DNA from: Amaurobius ferox
Lineage: Eukaryota > Arthropoda > Arachnida > Araneae > Amaurobiidae
DNA: 64,000 bases
Direction of reading: 5' to 3'
NCBI GenBank assembly: GCA_951213105.1
Contig: OX578137.1
Span: 80,504,104-80,568,103 of the forward strand
In this document: piece by piece, positions 12,821 to 23,357 of the stretch
Numbering within the stretch: position 1 is the first letter of the stretch
How the letters are laid out: each line of letters starts with the position of its first letter
Program-made: the position numbers and the translations under genes
Notes under the pieces: generated by a model
What the model saw: the letters and a program-made list of their open reading frames with translations, nothing else
Told to the model about the DNA's origin: nothing
Database searches by the model: none

Positions 12821-13083
12821 AATACCACTAAATGATCTGGGCAGTTACAACATATGTGGCAGAATCTTCCGCAACTTAAAAGAATACGCAATTTAATTGA
12901 CTATGCCGCACTATTTATCGGTTTGTACAACTCCCAGGGGAGGCTTTACCACTTAATAAAATGTCATCTTCTTGTTGCCACCATTTCTTAATAAAACTTT
13001 TTTTTTACTTCCACTATCTAATCTTTTGCATATATCCTCCAACGATTCATACATGCCGAGTTTGGCGGCTGTAGCTCAATTTC

Positions 13084-13668
13084 TTATGGGTGCATATAGT
13101 CTTATGGGTGCAGAATGTAAAAGGAATTCTGGGAAAGCAACCAACGCTTTAACGACACGCCATCTTAAACAAAAAGTAAAATGCAAAAGTAAAAGTAAAA
13201 AAAAAGTAAATTTTTCTGATATATATTCTTTTACGTCGAAAATGCATGTCGTATTAATTTAAAAATCGTTGTACTATTTTACCCTACTGTAAATCAGGAA
13301 ACAGTTTTAGATGTTAATATGGTCTAAGATGTTAATATTTGACTTAACGAACGGGTAAAAGCGTATGTAACACAGCCAAATAGTTTTCGAGTTATAATAA
13401 TCGGCCACAGAAGATAGGCAAAAACATATATTTTAAACTCCGTTGATTTGACTGACGGCAGCAGTGGAGGAATAAATCCTAAATAATCCTGTTTCCATTT
13501 AATCTTAATAAACTAGAAGTGTATAAACATTTTTTCAGCTGTTTTCGAGTTATAAATGGTCATTACAGAAGAGCAAAAATAAGTATTTTAATTCACGTTG
13601 TTTAATTCACACTTGAGTCCCAAAATTTAGAATACTTTCATAATAAAAATCTGATGTGTGAAGTGCGT
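13084..13668. repeat. Stretch with two diverged tandem monomers
   Basis: Two related blocks, one near 13383 (AGTTTTCGAGTTATAATAAT) and one near 13540 (TGTTTTCGAGTTATAAATGG), are each followed by ACAGAAGA and GCAAAAA. They suggest a decayed tandem pair with a period near 160 bp. The rest is AT-rich, without a gene. Confidence 0.4.
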
Positions 13669-14513
13669 GACTTTCCATATATAATGCTATGAATTTACTA
13701 CATTTACAGTAAAAAAATAGGTTATTCTTATAGTAGATGCTTATATTCCTTCCAAGATATTGAATTTTCGTCAATTAGTCTTCATTTACATTTATTTAGC
13801 GTCATTTTAATTCATTTCGGGACATTTTCGTTCATTTGCAACATTTAAAAAAGTCGCCAAGTTGGCGACATTCCACCAAATTCATCGCCAAAATCTCGCC
13901 ATGCGTTATGGACGGAGAAATAAGTTATTCTTATAGAAGATAAATGATTATTGGCGTTCAACTGCAAAAGTATTACTCAAGCTATCTTTTCTCATGAATG
14001 GAACGAGTTAGATCCATGAGAATGATGTCACTAAATTTATGGCATGATATTACAGATGAAAAGAAAACATGTTTTTCAACAGTTAATATTTATTTTTAAT
14101 TTATGGGATTTTTTGATAAATTTATTTGAAAAATGGACAATATCTCGAGAAGGGGAATGGTTTTTGTTAGCGTTTTAAAAATTATGTCAATCGTTTTCTA
14201 AGGAAAAATTACATAAGAAATTCTGAAGGATTCATAAGGATTCTGAACATTCGATTGTGTTTAAAAACAATAAGCTTCCAGTATTCACGGATTGTAATTT
14301 TTTAACAAATTTCATTCGAATCGCTCCATTCGTTCATGAGATATTGTTTCCACAGGCTCACTGATACACACACACACGCAGACATCATATCAAAAATGTT
14401 CGATTCGTGATCAGGAATGCTTGAAACGTGCTCTGCTCCCTTAGAAAACTCATTCGAATTTTCGACCCCGTCACAATATTTTCCTTTTACAATATTGTAT
14501 ATAAGGTAAGAAA
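13669..14513 (-). repeat. R2 dispersed repeat with TG/CA microsatellite
   Basis: Read on the minus strand this matches the copies at 35262 and 55247. It has an end with CTTATATACAATATTGT, a segment GGAGCGATTCGAATGAAATT, a (TG)n run, the doubled GCCAACTTGGCGACTTTTTT-like block near 13850, and a terminal CATAGCATTATATATGGAAA. The termini are inverted versions of each other in the better copies. Non-coding. Confidence 0.75.
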
Positions 14514-15631
14514 ACATTATTTAAACGATAAACTGTGAAAACAATAACTTGTATCTCATTCATTTTTTATTTAGATTAACGCAGAATGTTATATTATTAC
14601 ATGCCATATAACATACAAACTAATAATCTAATTTTTTAGACATGCACGTTCCCTAAAATGTAAGTACGTTTTTAAAATTGTAAATTACATAATTTTAAAA
14701 ACTTATAAAACAAATTCAATGCCTTTCACAGAGTTAATGAATATGCTTTTGAATAATTTGGCAAAAACTTTTTTGAAATTTATGTGGCTCAAGTCAGTTT
14801 TCCGCACAAATTCATATCTGAAAATTTCTCCCCAGCCTGTTCTACACACTGTAATAGATTGCTGTATAATTAAAGCATTTTTGAAGAACCAGACATTGTT
14901 AACTCTTACATCACCTGTGATATATAATACATTTAGAGCACATGTGATGCATTATAAGATCGCTTCGGTGGAATCTTGCTAATTGAGCATGCGCTGGAGA
15001 ATTTCCTTCCTTGCTTAGGATACATACTTTCTACATTCAGGTTTCCATATGGTTTTATTAAAGTTGAAGGACAATTCAGTCAATTCAAGGTTACAGCAAG
15101 CATAGAAAATTACATTTCATGAGAATTTTTATCACATTGTGTTGGGGATAATTTTTAGCCACTTCCTGTGATGTAAAATTTTACTATAATTTTTAAGAGT
15201 GGATATAATGGCAGAAGTTCTCACCGAGAAGTTGTTATGTAGAGAGAATGGCAACTTACAAGATCATTATATCCTTCTTTTTTTAGGGGAAGGGGACATA
15301 ACTAATGGTTGCCAAGCAATAATTCTTATTCCTTTCAAAGTATTGTATGTTTTTTATTAGGATAAATGGTTCGATCGCAATCGGATATACTGTTTGACTT
15401 CCGTTGCTTGAGCCTGAAAAAAAAATCATATTGTTTCGGTGATATTGTTAATACTTAAATACTTAATTTAAATATATAACTAATTATAACTTAAGAAAAA
15501 TATATAAAACCTTATATTTTATCTTTCCTGATAAGAGTTAACCGATAAAATTTTCATATGTAATTTTATATTTAATGTAAAAACAGTTAAGATATTTTAA
15601 GAAGGACATGTTATCTGACTATAAATTAAAA
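14514..15631. other. Intergenic stretch with a small hairpin
   Basis: No recognised gene. An 87-codon frame at 14719-14982 matches nothing I know. Between about 15202 and 15272 the arms GGATATAATG and CATTATATCC could form a 10-bp stem around a 50-base loop. Confidence 0.4.
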
Positions 15632-16760
15632 ACAGAAAGATGAATGATGCATAAAACATTGATTATGAAACACTTTCCAACTACAATGGAATTTTATTTA
15701 AAAATCACTCAAATGCGATATAGTCATAAGTAATATTTTTAAAATTATCACAATACAATAATAATTTATTATATTTGAGAACTCAACTTCATCGAAAAAA
15801 AATGAACTTTATTCAAATGACGTCATTGAAATATAAATTGCCTGGCTTTCTATGTAAAAGCAGTAGATATTTCATTCATACGCTTTTATTTCATTTCATT
15901 CATTCATCACAATACTACAATAATTTATTTTACTTAAAAATTTAAAAACATGGAGGTAAAAATAATTTAACTCTATGCTTAAAACTTAATCGAAAAAGGC
16001 AAAGCTGTAACATCGTCTGCTTCTCCTTGTAAAATCAAAAAATGTTTCATTCATATCAGCTATATTGCAGACTCCAGAGCTAAATAATTTTGCGTTAAAA
16101 ATTAAGCAATTCTTATATAACTCATCTTACAGCTTGATGTGTTTACATTCCACATAAGTGAAAATTAGTCTTCGTTGTAGAAATAACCAAAGTTTGATGA
16201 ATATCTAAACTCAAATATATCGTAATTGCGTTGTGTCAGAATATAGATACACATAAATTAAGCAAAAATAAAGCCGTTTTAGGACGGATACAGCACTAAA
16301 AATAAATTAAAAAGAACTTTAAAAATCAGGATTTTGACACAAGATGTATGCCATATTTTATTTTAAAGTGGATCACGTGATCTTTTTATATAATATGGGT
16401 GTAATGATTATGCTAATTTTTATTTAAAAAACTACCAAATATATTTCGCTGAATTTTTTTTCATATTTTTCTAAGGGATAATTTGAATATTTCCTACAAT
16501 TTTCAAAGCAATTTTTTAATTTAAATTTGCTTAAAAAATGTTTGAAAAATTATGTCCAATAGGGTTCAGTGTATTTCATTTTTTAAACCCGGTTTCAACC
16601 CAAAACTAATTGGGCGATATCATTCATTTATATTCCCCAATGTTCCACAGACCGTCTGAACAACATACTCAAATTTCATTCTGAAAAGTCATTTTTACGG
16701 CAGTTATAGTGTGAACGGTCAGTCAGACAGACAGACAGAATGAACGAAGTTCAAAAGTCG
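15632..16760 (-). repeat. R1 dispersed repeat copy
   Basis: Inverted relative to the copy at 3577. It opens with a GATTATGAAACACTTTCCAA block and closes with (GACA)n then GAATGAACGAAGT. It contains TGACGTCA at 15818-15825 and the 12-bp palindrome GATCACGTGATC at 16371-16382. No coding frame. A direct second copy follows 0.5 kb downstream. Confidence 0.8.
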
Positions 16761-17284
16761 AAAAAATTGTTTTCGGAAATTTTCCAATGGACGGGTCATG
16801 AAAACAAAATACATCCAGACCTATACAAAATATGTTATCCTGTACTATGTTGTCTTATCAAAAATTAATCACTTATTTACTGTGTTAAGTAACAGTGATA
16901 AAAACAACTTAATTTTAAATTGAACTGAATTCGGATAGACCTATCCAAACATTTATCAAGCAACTCCCACTTTAATAACACATTGTCTTGAAATACATTA
17001 TACACTAATTTTGATAAAATGTACAATTAAATTAACAGTTACTACATATGTGAGTATATACGATACGTCTTAAAGTCAAACAATTACATATGTAATTGCA
17101 AGAATTAGGTCATTCAACCTAAATTATTAATCGTTGTTTTTATTAAAAAACAATTAATTATAATAGAAACACGAGCATTAAAATGCAAGAATGTGACGAA
17201 TTCAACTAAATTGGAGTGTGGCTCAACTCGAATTTTTCATACCAGAGTTAGTTTTCTCAAATTTTACAAGATAAAATTTGAAAA
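16761..17284. other. Spacer between two direct R1 copies
   Basis: AT-rich, with no gene or repeat recognised. Confidence 0.4.
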
Positions 17285-18439
17285 AGAAAGAACAGTCGTG
17301 TATAAAACATTGATTATGATACACTTTTCAATTACAATGCAAATGACGTCATTGAAATATAAATTGCCTGGCTCTAAGAAAAAGCAGTAAAAATTTCATT
17401 CATAATCATTTATTCTATTCCTTTCATTCGTCACAATTCTACAATAATTTATATTACTTAAAAACATAAAATCTTGGAGCTGAAAGTAATTAAACTCTGT
17501 GTTTAAAACGTCATCGAAAAAGTCTGCTATAAAATCGCATGTTCTCTATATAAAATCAAAAATTGTTTCATTCATTCATATCAACGATATTACAAACACC
17601 AGCGACAAATAATTTTGCGTTAAAGAAATTCAGGAATTCTTATACAAAACTCATCTTACAGCATGATGTGTTTATAATTTCCATAAGTGAAAATTAGGCT
17701 TCGTTGTAGGAATAATCAAAGTTTGGTGATCATTTAAACTCAAATATATTGTAATTGCGTTATTTTAGAACATTGATGCACAGAAATTAAGCAAAAATAA
17801 AGCGGTTTTAGGACGGATACAACACTAACTATAAATTAAAAAGAAATTTAAAAATCACGATTTTGACACAAGATGGATACCCTTCCCGGCCGTCCATACA
17901 GTTACCTTACACCTTTCTGGTAGGTCGGACGGTCTGGGTCTCAACAACAACAACAACAACAAGATGGATACCATATTTTATATTAAAGTGGGTCACTTGA
18001 TTTCTTGTATAAAGGTCACGTGATCTCTTCAGATAATGGGTGTAATTACTATTTTAATTTTTATTTAAAAAAATACTGAATATATTTTTCTGAATTTTTT
18101 TTATATATTTTTTGTGATAATTTGAATATTTTCTAAAACTTTCGAAGCAATTTGAGAAGTTTAAACTTGCTTAAAAAATGTTTAAATAACTAGGTCCCAT
18201 AGGGTTCCATGTATTTCATTTTTTCAACCCGGAATCATTCGAAAACTATTTTGTTGATTTCATTCATTTATATTCCCATATGTCCATTTTACATTCCCAT
18301 ATGTTCCACAGACCGTCTGAACAACATACTAAAATTTCGTTTTGATAAAGTCATTTTTACTGCAGTTATCGTGCTAACGGACCGACAGACAGAATGAACA
18401 AAGTCATAAACACTTTTCACCTATGTTGTAAAATGTTAA
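17285..18439 (-). repeat. R1 dispersed repeat copy containing a SINE
   Basis: Matches the copy at 15632 in the same orientation, including TGACGTCA at 17344-17351, a CACGTG near 18017, and the closing GACAGACAGAATGAACAAAG. An 80-bp SINE fragment plus a 12-bp target duplication interrupts it at 17881-17972. Confidence 0.8.
17881..17960 (+). mobile_element. 5'-truncated tRNA-type SINE with target duplication
   Basis: The sequence matches the 3' third of the full SINE at 58298, including GGTAGGTCGGACGGTCTGGG, and ends in (CAA)n. AAGATGGATACC flanks both sides. The uninterrupted R1 copy at about 16340-16352 shows the pre-insertion arrangement. The truncation and target duplication indicate LINE-type retroposition. 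Confidence 0.92.
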
Positions 18440-19072
18440 AAATCGGTATTGTAGATTCAAATTATGACAGCTGTAGAGTGGTATCCTTCACTTTAAAGGT
18501 ACTGAACAAATATTTCGATTTGATACCACAATTGACAATGTAACACTCCTGGGATAACTTGCCCCTCATGGTGGGACTAATGGCTTCACGAACAAAAACA
18601 TTTTTATTGAGACTATTTTTCAAAATAATTATTGTGTAGTGATTATTGAGCCAAACATAAACCCGTATTGCATGATTATGACAAACTTTGTCCTTTACTT
18701 CTATTTAAAAAAAGTAGTAAATTTGAAATAAAATTCAAAATTTTCGCTCGAATTTAAAAAAAATGCTATTTAGTTCTAGATTTTTTATCACAAACCTGGA
18801 TGTACAATTTCGTAATAATCCATTATTATTTGATCATTATTTGTGGCTGCTATAGTCTGCACAAGAAATCGACCACATATATCAAACAGACAGACTGACA
18901 GACGGGCATCACTCCAAGAACAGTCGAAACGTGTTCAGTAGGTCTTAAAGCATATTGGCACCAAAATCGCAAAATTTTCAAGAAAACAATAATTTCTCAA
19001 TACCAAGTATGGAAAAGTAATAATATTGACAGTCTTAAACAAAAATTGATTAATTTATTGTTGACTTTATAA
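18440..19072. other. AT-rich stretch
   Basis: A short CAGACAGACTGACAGACGGG run near 18888 recalls the microsatellite parts of R1-like repeats. Nothing else is recognised. Confidence 0.4.
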
Positions 19073-19191
19073 GCCAACGGCTCTACCGTGCTGAAAACAC
19101 CGGTTCTCGTTAAATCACCGAAGTTAAGCAGCATCGGGCGCGGTTAGTACTTGGGTGGGTGACCACCTGGGAACACCGCCTACTGTTGGCT
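19073..19191 (+). rRNA. 5S rRNA-like sequence (SINE head, probably not a working gene)
   Basis: Both ends can pair (GCCAACGG with CTGTTGGC). The internal promoter region is essentially canonical, with AAGTTAAGCAGCATCGGGCG followed by GACCACCTGGGAACACC. At 119 bp the length matches 5S rRNA. The 5' half has changes at usually conserved sites, such as the AAA in TCGTTAAATCACCG. It is joined directly to a tRNA-like segment without a terminator, so I treat it as the promoter head of a SINE rather than a ribosomal gene. Confidence 0.85.
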
Positions 19192-19201
19192 CATTTCAGT
19201 C

Positions 19202-19276
19202 GACATGGTGGACGAACGGTCAAGGCGAGTGTTTCCAACGATTGATCGGCCGCCACGTTGTGGGTTCGAGTCCCAC
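19202..19276 (+). repeat. tRNA-like segment of the composite SINE
   Basis: It begins GACATGGTGGACGAACGGTC and ends with GTGGGTTCGAGTCCCAC. The length and layout recall a tRNA-Ser-type molecule with a long variable arm. The acceptor stem does not close properly, so this is a promoter relic and not a functional tRNA. Confidence 0.7.
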
Positions 19277-19430
19277 ATAAGACATGGATGTTTGTGTTGT
19301 TGGGCGCAAAGTGTCCCCATCCCCACTGGTGCACTGGGACAACGTCATTTGACGGCTAAGAGGTTCACTGTTCTGCCCGATGTATAGGCGAAGATAAAAG
19401 AGTCAATGCCTGGCCATTGGAAAAAAAAAA

Positions 19431-20062
19431 TTTCGAATTTATTATTTTTTGATTCATTTAATACTATTCTATTGTTGAATTATCAATGCAATAAAAATAA
19501 AAACATAACCTCCGGAATATTTATTTTACTGGTAAAAAATGTATTTCAAATTGAAACTTTGTCAAAAAAATGACGATTTCATATATATCGATATTTCTTT
19601 TCCTCTTATAAATGTTATTCTTCGAAAACGTGTGAGAGAGAAGATCTTGTCCAATGTATTTTCATTGAACCAGAAAGTAGAAAATAAAAATGAATAGAAA
19701 ATACTACAAGTAATTCAGATATTTTTCTCCGAAACACTTGATACCATAGATTACTATTTTATTGTATCGACTGCGATAAAAACAGTTGTGACGATAAACC
19801 TATATATATATAATATTTCTTTCAATGTTCTATTTTATAGGGTTATGTGTTTTTCTAACATATTTGTTACAGTTTTATATCTATTTTAATAAATTTTTAC
19901 ATGTTTAATTTACTATATTTTTAGGCATTTGATACAGAAATCCGTTTTAGAGAAAAAACAATTCATAAAGTTTTATACATTAAAAACTAGGTTATCTAAA
20001 CAGCACGAGACCGAAGCATTTTCGTTTGATCAATTTAGGAATTTTCGGATAACCAAAAGTAT
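19431..20062. other. AT-rich stretch
   Basis: Nothing recognised. GGAATTTTCGGATAACCAAA near 20037 resembles the edge of a pogo/Tigger-type element, but no matching second end was found. Confidence 0.35.
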
Positions 20063-20395
20063 ATGCTTAACCGGCTTCCTGGGGGGAAATTCGACGTTGA
20101 AGTAAATGGTGAATTGCCCCAGACACTGATGATCCAGACTGACGGATATGCAAAAAGTTGCTTCAGTGACAAACTACTGCTGAGAATCATGTTACTGCTG
20201 AAAATCATTGCTATTGCTGAAAATCATGATGAATCAGTGAATGCCAGATATAAACCAGCTGAGACTACAAAGATCCTAGATATAGCAGTTAGTTTGGGAA
20301 ATGTCGTTCCCACATGTAATCAGACGCAGTCTGACAAACCCCAAGATAACATTGAAAATATCGTTTATTCGTATTCAGCAATGCAGATTCATTAA
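20063..20395 (+). CDS. Unrecognised 110-codon open frame
   Basis: The frame starts MLNRLPGGKFDVEVNGELPQ and stays open for 110 codons in AT-rich DNA. It contains a short internal repeat (LLRIMLLLKIIAIAENHDES) that comes from a tandem of CTGAGAATCATG-like units. I cannot place it in a family. The upstream TTCGGATAACC suggests transposon-derived sequence, possibly a Tigger relic. It may equally be a chance frame or one exon; no splice context is clear. Confidence 0.25.
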   Translation: MLNRLPGGKFDVEVNGELPQTLMIQTDGYAKSCFSDKLLLRIMLLLKIIAIAENHDESVNARYKPAETTKILDIAVSLGNVVPTCNQTQSDKPQDNIENIVYSYSAMQIH

Positions 20396-21250
20396 AATCA
20401 GAGAGTTGCAATTTTATCTCTCACTGTAGTTCCCCTTTGCATTATTATGTATGATCTTAAAGTAGAATTGCAAGACATGAAAATATTTTGGAAAATATGA
20501 TTTGATACGTTACTATTAAAATTTAAAATTTTTGTGCAGATCGAAACAATCAGATATTAAAAGAATAATTTAAATTAGCAAGTTCATATATTTCCCACCC
20601 AAAACTGTAGTAATTATTCTTATTTGAAAATAATATATATTTACGTATGAATTCTTTTAAAAAGAAGGTAAGTGGTCGTTTATTGAAAAGCTTGTTTATT
20701 ATGATGCCTAATAAGGATTCGTACCTTACCATTAATTTTTATATTTTCAAATTTCGTGGGATTGCTATGAAATATCCTAAGGCGAGGGGTACAGAATAAA
20801 TTTTGAAATAAATATGACGGAGATGCAATTGAAATGGCACGATATTATTACGAATGTCTAATAAGAAACCATTGTAATAATTTGAAGATCCGAGTTTCTC
20901 GATCTTGGTGACGAATTCGGTTTTCTTGGTGATAAATTTGATGAAATACCGTAAGTGTGTTGCTTTTTAACATGTTCTAGAAATTATATAATTCTAAAGT
21001 TATATATATCTAAAATTATGTAATTACGTAAAATTGTGAAAATCATGTATACAGATTGTGCTAATATACTTATTGCACTCAACACATGATTTCAATGCGT
21101 TTGAAATGTTTAGGGTAATGTTTGTTTATGTTCTCGATCAGATAATTGTCTTGGATATTAGGTAAGTAAAAAAACAAATATATATTACACATTCTAATGA
21201 ATATGGAAACTAAGCAATTTTAATAGTTTTTTTAATCGCGTATACATTTA
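20396..21250. other. AT-rich stretch
   Basis: No gene or repeat was recognised between the open frame and the mariner-like element. Confidence 0.4.
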
Positions 21251-22552
21251 CAGACGGTCGCTCGCACTTTATAGAACAGATTTCGATAATTAATTTTTAT
21301 GCATAAAGAGAGTATTTCTTGCTGCGATTTGCTTCTATCTGATAGCCTTGATTCTTGGCTAATGCTCTAGTTCGAATTTTCCATGAAAATAAACTTTTTC
21401 TTAGCACCTTCATGTCAATTTTACCCCACTCCTCTTGGTTCATTTTCCAAAGTCCGTTCAGTGTTTGTTCTCGGATGTCGCTTTCCTAAGGCTCGTTTTA
21501 ACAAAGGGAAAGCACAAAAGTCCACAGGAGAAGCGATTTTACAGGTATTTCATTAAATGGGATACATTTTATCCGTGTTTCTGATTCTTTCTGTGCTTCA
21601 TATGCGGCAGTTGATTTAGACGTGTGACTAGTAGATGCTTTTCCCATATGAAGTTCAACTTTATTGATGTCCTTTCCATATAAGGCTGGGATTTCTGCAT
21701 CAAAAATTGGTTCTAAATTATTCCGCTGATAGTAGAGTGAATTAATTTTAGCTTTACTTGAGACATTTTTAAGTTTCAATTTACCACTGTAACAAAATCC
21801 TGTAACTATCATAAATTCTTTTGGGAACTTTTCTGCACATTGACGAAGCCATTTCATAAGATAATTTTCTACAGTTGAGCAATAGAAAATTGCTCTTTTT
21901 TATTACAGTCACTTAAATACACCAATGTCTCATCGAGTGTTACCACACATTTCCATTTAGTAGCAGCTAGATGTTTTTCATATAATTTTCTATAATTTTT
22001 TTTTATTCCGCAATATGCTTTGGCAAAAGCAGAAGAACTTTGGATTTTTTTTAAACATCTTTTATAACTTCAAATCTTTATGAATGATTTTACTTACAGT
22101 ACCAGAAGACATTCCAATTTCGATGGAATGGATCTTTGAGTCGGTTGATTTTCTTTTAGGATCAGAGACTTCACTCCCTTGATATTTACCCGCGTTCAAA
22201 CAGTCTTAGGATGCAATTTTGCTACTATTTATTTATGTTTACTTTCAGCTGGACATTTTCCAGTTTCAAATTTAATATATTAAAAATACATTTCTTTGAA
22301 ATACAATGACCTCGATTTTTACACACTTTACAATTTGTTGATATGAATATTTTCCCTCGGAATTCATTTATGTAATCTTTGAGCCATCTATCCATTTCAG
22401 GGACTATTTTTAAAATAAATATTTTATTCTACATTCCAATCAAAACTAAATAGTAGCATATGATTGTATTGAAAATGCCAAATATTTATCTCAAAATGCT
22501 AACCAGAAACATAAATACAAAATCGTTTCCATAAAGTGCGAACGACCTCAGC
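21251..22552 (-). mobile_element. Mariner-like element with TIRs (about 1.3 kb)
   Basis: The left end reads CAGACGGTCGCTCGCACTTT then ATAGAACAGATTT. The right end, read inward, gives GAGGTCGTTCGCACTTTATG then GAAACGATTT. A TA sits at the left border; the right border is placed only to within a few bases. The interior is a decayed transposase on the minus strand. Size and ends fit the Tc1/mariner superfamily. Confidence 0.85.
21320..22405 (-). pseudogene. Mariner-like transposase pseudogene with Cys-rich N-terminus
   Basis: On the minus strand, in order: WLKDYINEFRGKIFIS with CKVCKNRGHC (possible metal-binding cysteines); IEIGMSSGTVSKIIHKDLKL (helix-turn-helix); KWKCVVTLDETLVYLSD (first catalytic Asp). 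Then comes GKLKLKNVSSKAKINSLYYQ to ALYGKDINKVELHMGKAS, where the second Asp of the usual DKAS is Gly. Last are SPVDFCAFPLLKRALGKR and WGKIDMKVLRKSLFSWKIR. The third acid appears to be Asp, as in mariners. The blocks lie in different frames, so the gene is broken. It resembles transposases common in arthropod genomes. Confidence 0.82.
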
Positions 22553-22821
22553 ATTATAAATTTTTAAGTTTGCAAGTTCATGATAAGTTAATATGTCAAC
22601 ATGCATGAAAAATTTATGTAGTAAAAATTGTAAGCCCATAGTAACTCGAGATATTTATCATTCAAGCTTTTTCAAGAAGAAAAATAAATAAGTTCGTTAT
22701 TAACGAAAACTTATTTAAGGAAACAACACTCTTGTAAGGTACGTTATTTTCTTGTGCTTCGTTGTACTCCGGAAAGCAGTAGATAAAATGCTAAGAGTGG
22801 CGACACCTCACAGTATTAAAT
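22553..22821. other. Short spacer
   Basis: AT-rich sequence between two mobile elements; nothing recognised. Confidence 0.4.
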
Positions 22822-22892
22822 ACAGATGAACAGCAAATGACAAATCACACGGATTCAACTAGTCATTTTATTTTTAAAAAACATCCTACGGA

Positions 22893-22955
22893 CGTACAAA
22901 TAATAGCCAAAGCGCTTTCGGACATTTTACATGTCCATCCTCAGTGGCAATACAA
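22893..22955 (-). ncRNA. Hammerhead ribozyme-like motif (left arm)
   Basis: On the minus strand: CTGAGGA (fits CUGANGA), stem II GGACAT/ATGTCC with loop GTAAA, then GAAA. Stem III A-G-C / G-C-T closes loop GCTTTG, and the cleavage base A follows GGCT. One unpaired T lies between the core and stem II, a departure from the consensus. Layout is type I. Confidence 0.55.
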
Positions 22956-23295
22956 TTAGAAATGATGCCAACGAGCTTAAATACACTATAGTACTTTCAA
23001 GAAAAAAATTGCATATCATGAACTGTCAATTATAAAAAAAAAATAAAATAAAATAAAAAAAAAAAAAAAATATATATAAATATACTGTGTGCATTTTGAA
23101 AAATCCTAATTTTTTAAACAGCGTAACACTTTTTTGCTCTTTAAGCTTTGTGTAAATTGCAATCTGATCCATGGTCTACATTTTTATTTTTTATTTTTAT
23201 TTTTATTTTTATTTTTATAATTGACAATTCATGATATGCAAATTTTGTCTTTAAAGTACTATAGTGTATTTATGCTCGTTGGCACCATTTATAAT

Positions 23296-23357
23296 TGTAC
23301 TGCCACTGAGGATGGACATGTAAAATGTCCGAAAGCACTTTGGCTATTATTTGTACG
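23296..23357 (+). ncRNA. Hammerhead ribozyme-like motif (right arm)
   Basis: CTGAGGA at 23306-23312, GGACAT at 23314-23319, ATGTCC at 23325-23330, GAAA at 23331-23334. A 3-bp stem III follows, and the expected cleavage is after A23346. GTAC on both flanks could close the outer part of stem I around an internal loop. The extra T at 23313 is the main weakness. Confidence 0.58.

Larger units (their letters stand above)
10300..13083 (+). mobile_element. Tc1-like transposon B, copy 1 (split by an insertion)
   Basis: The left end reads AATTGTGGTACAGCCACGAA then ACTCGGCATGCAAATG. The right end at about 13050-13083, read inward, gives AATTGAGCTACAGCCGCCAA then ACTCGGCATG, an inverted match. The 5' untranslated part and the start of a transposase gene lie at 10340-10612. 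The gene resumes at about 12044. The roughly 1.4 kb between looks like a later insertion flanked by ACAGAGGT on both sides. The family is the same as the copy at 33909-35182. Confidence 0.8.
19073..19430 (+). mobile_element. Composite 5S-tRNA SINE
   Basis: Three parts lie end to end. The first is a 119-bp 5S rRNA-like head. The second is a tRNA-like segment with an A box (TGGACGAACGG) at 19208-19218 and a B box (GGGTTCGAGTCCC) at 19263-19275. The last is a unique tail of about 145 bp ending in A10 at 19421-19430. No T4 terminator separates the 5S part from the tRNA part, so RNA polymerase III would read through. Fused 5S/tRNA promoters are known from AmnSINE1-like (DeuSINE) elements of vertebrates. 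I cannot say whether this tail is related to theirs. No clear target duplication was seen. Confidence 0.8.

Noticed and set aside
19073..19191. Functional 5S rRNA gene
   Set aside because: There is no T-run terminator at the 3' end, it is fused to a tRNA-like unit with an A tail, and the 5' half has several changes at usually conserved sites.
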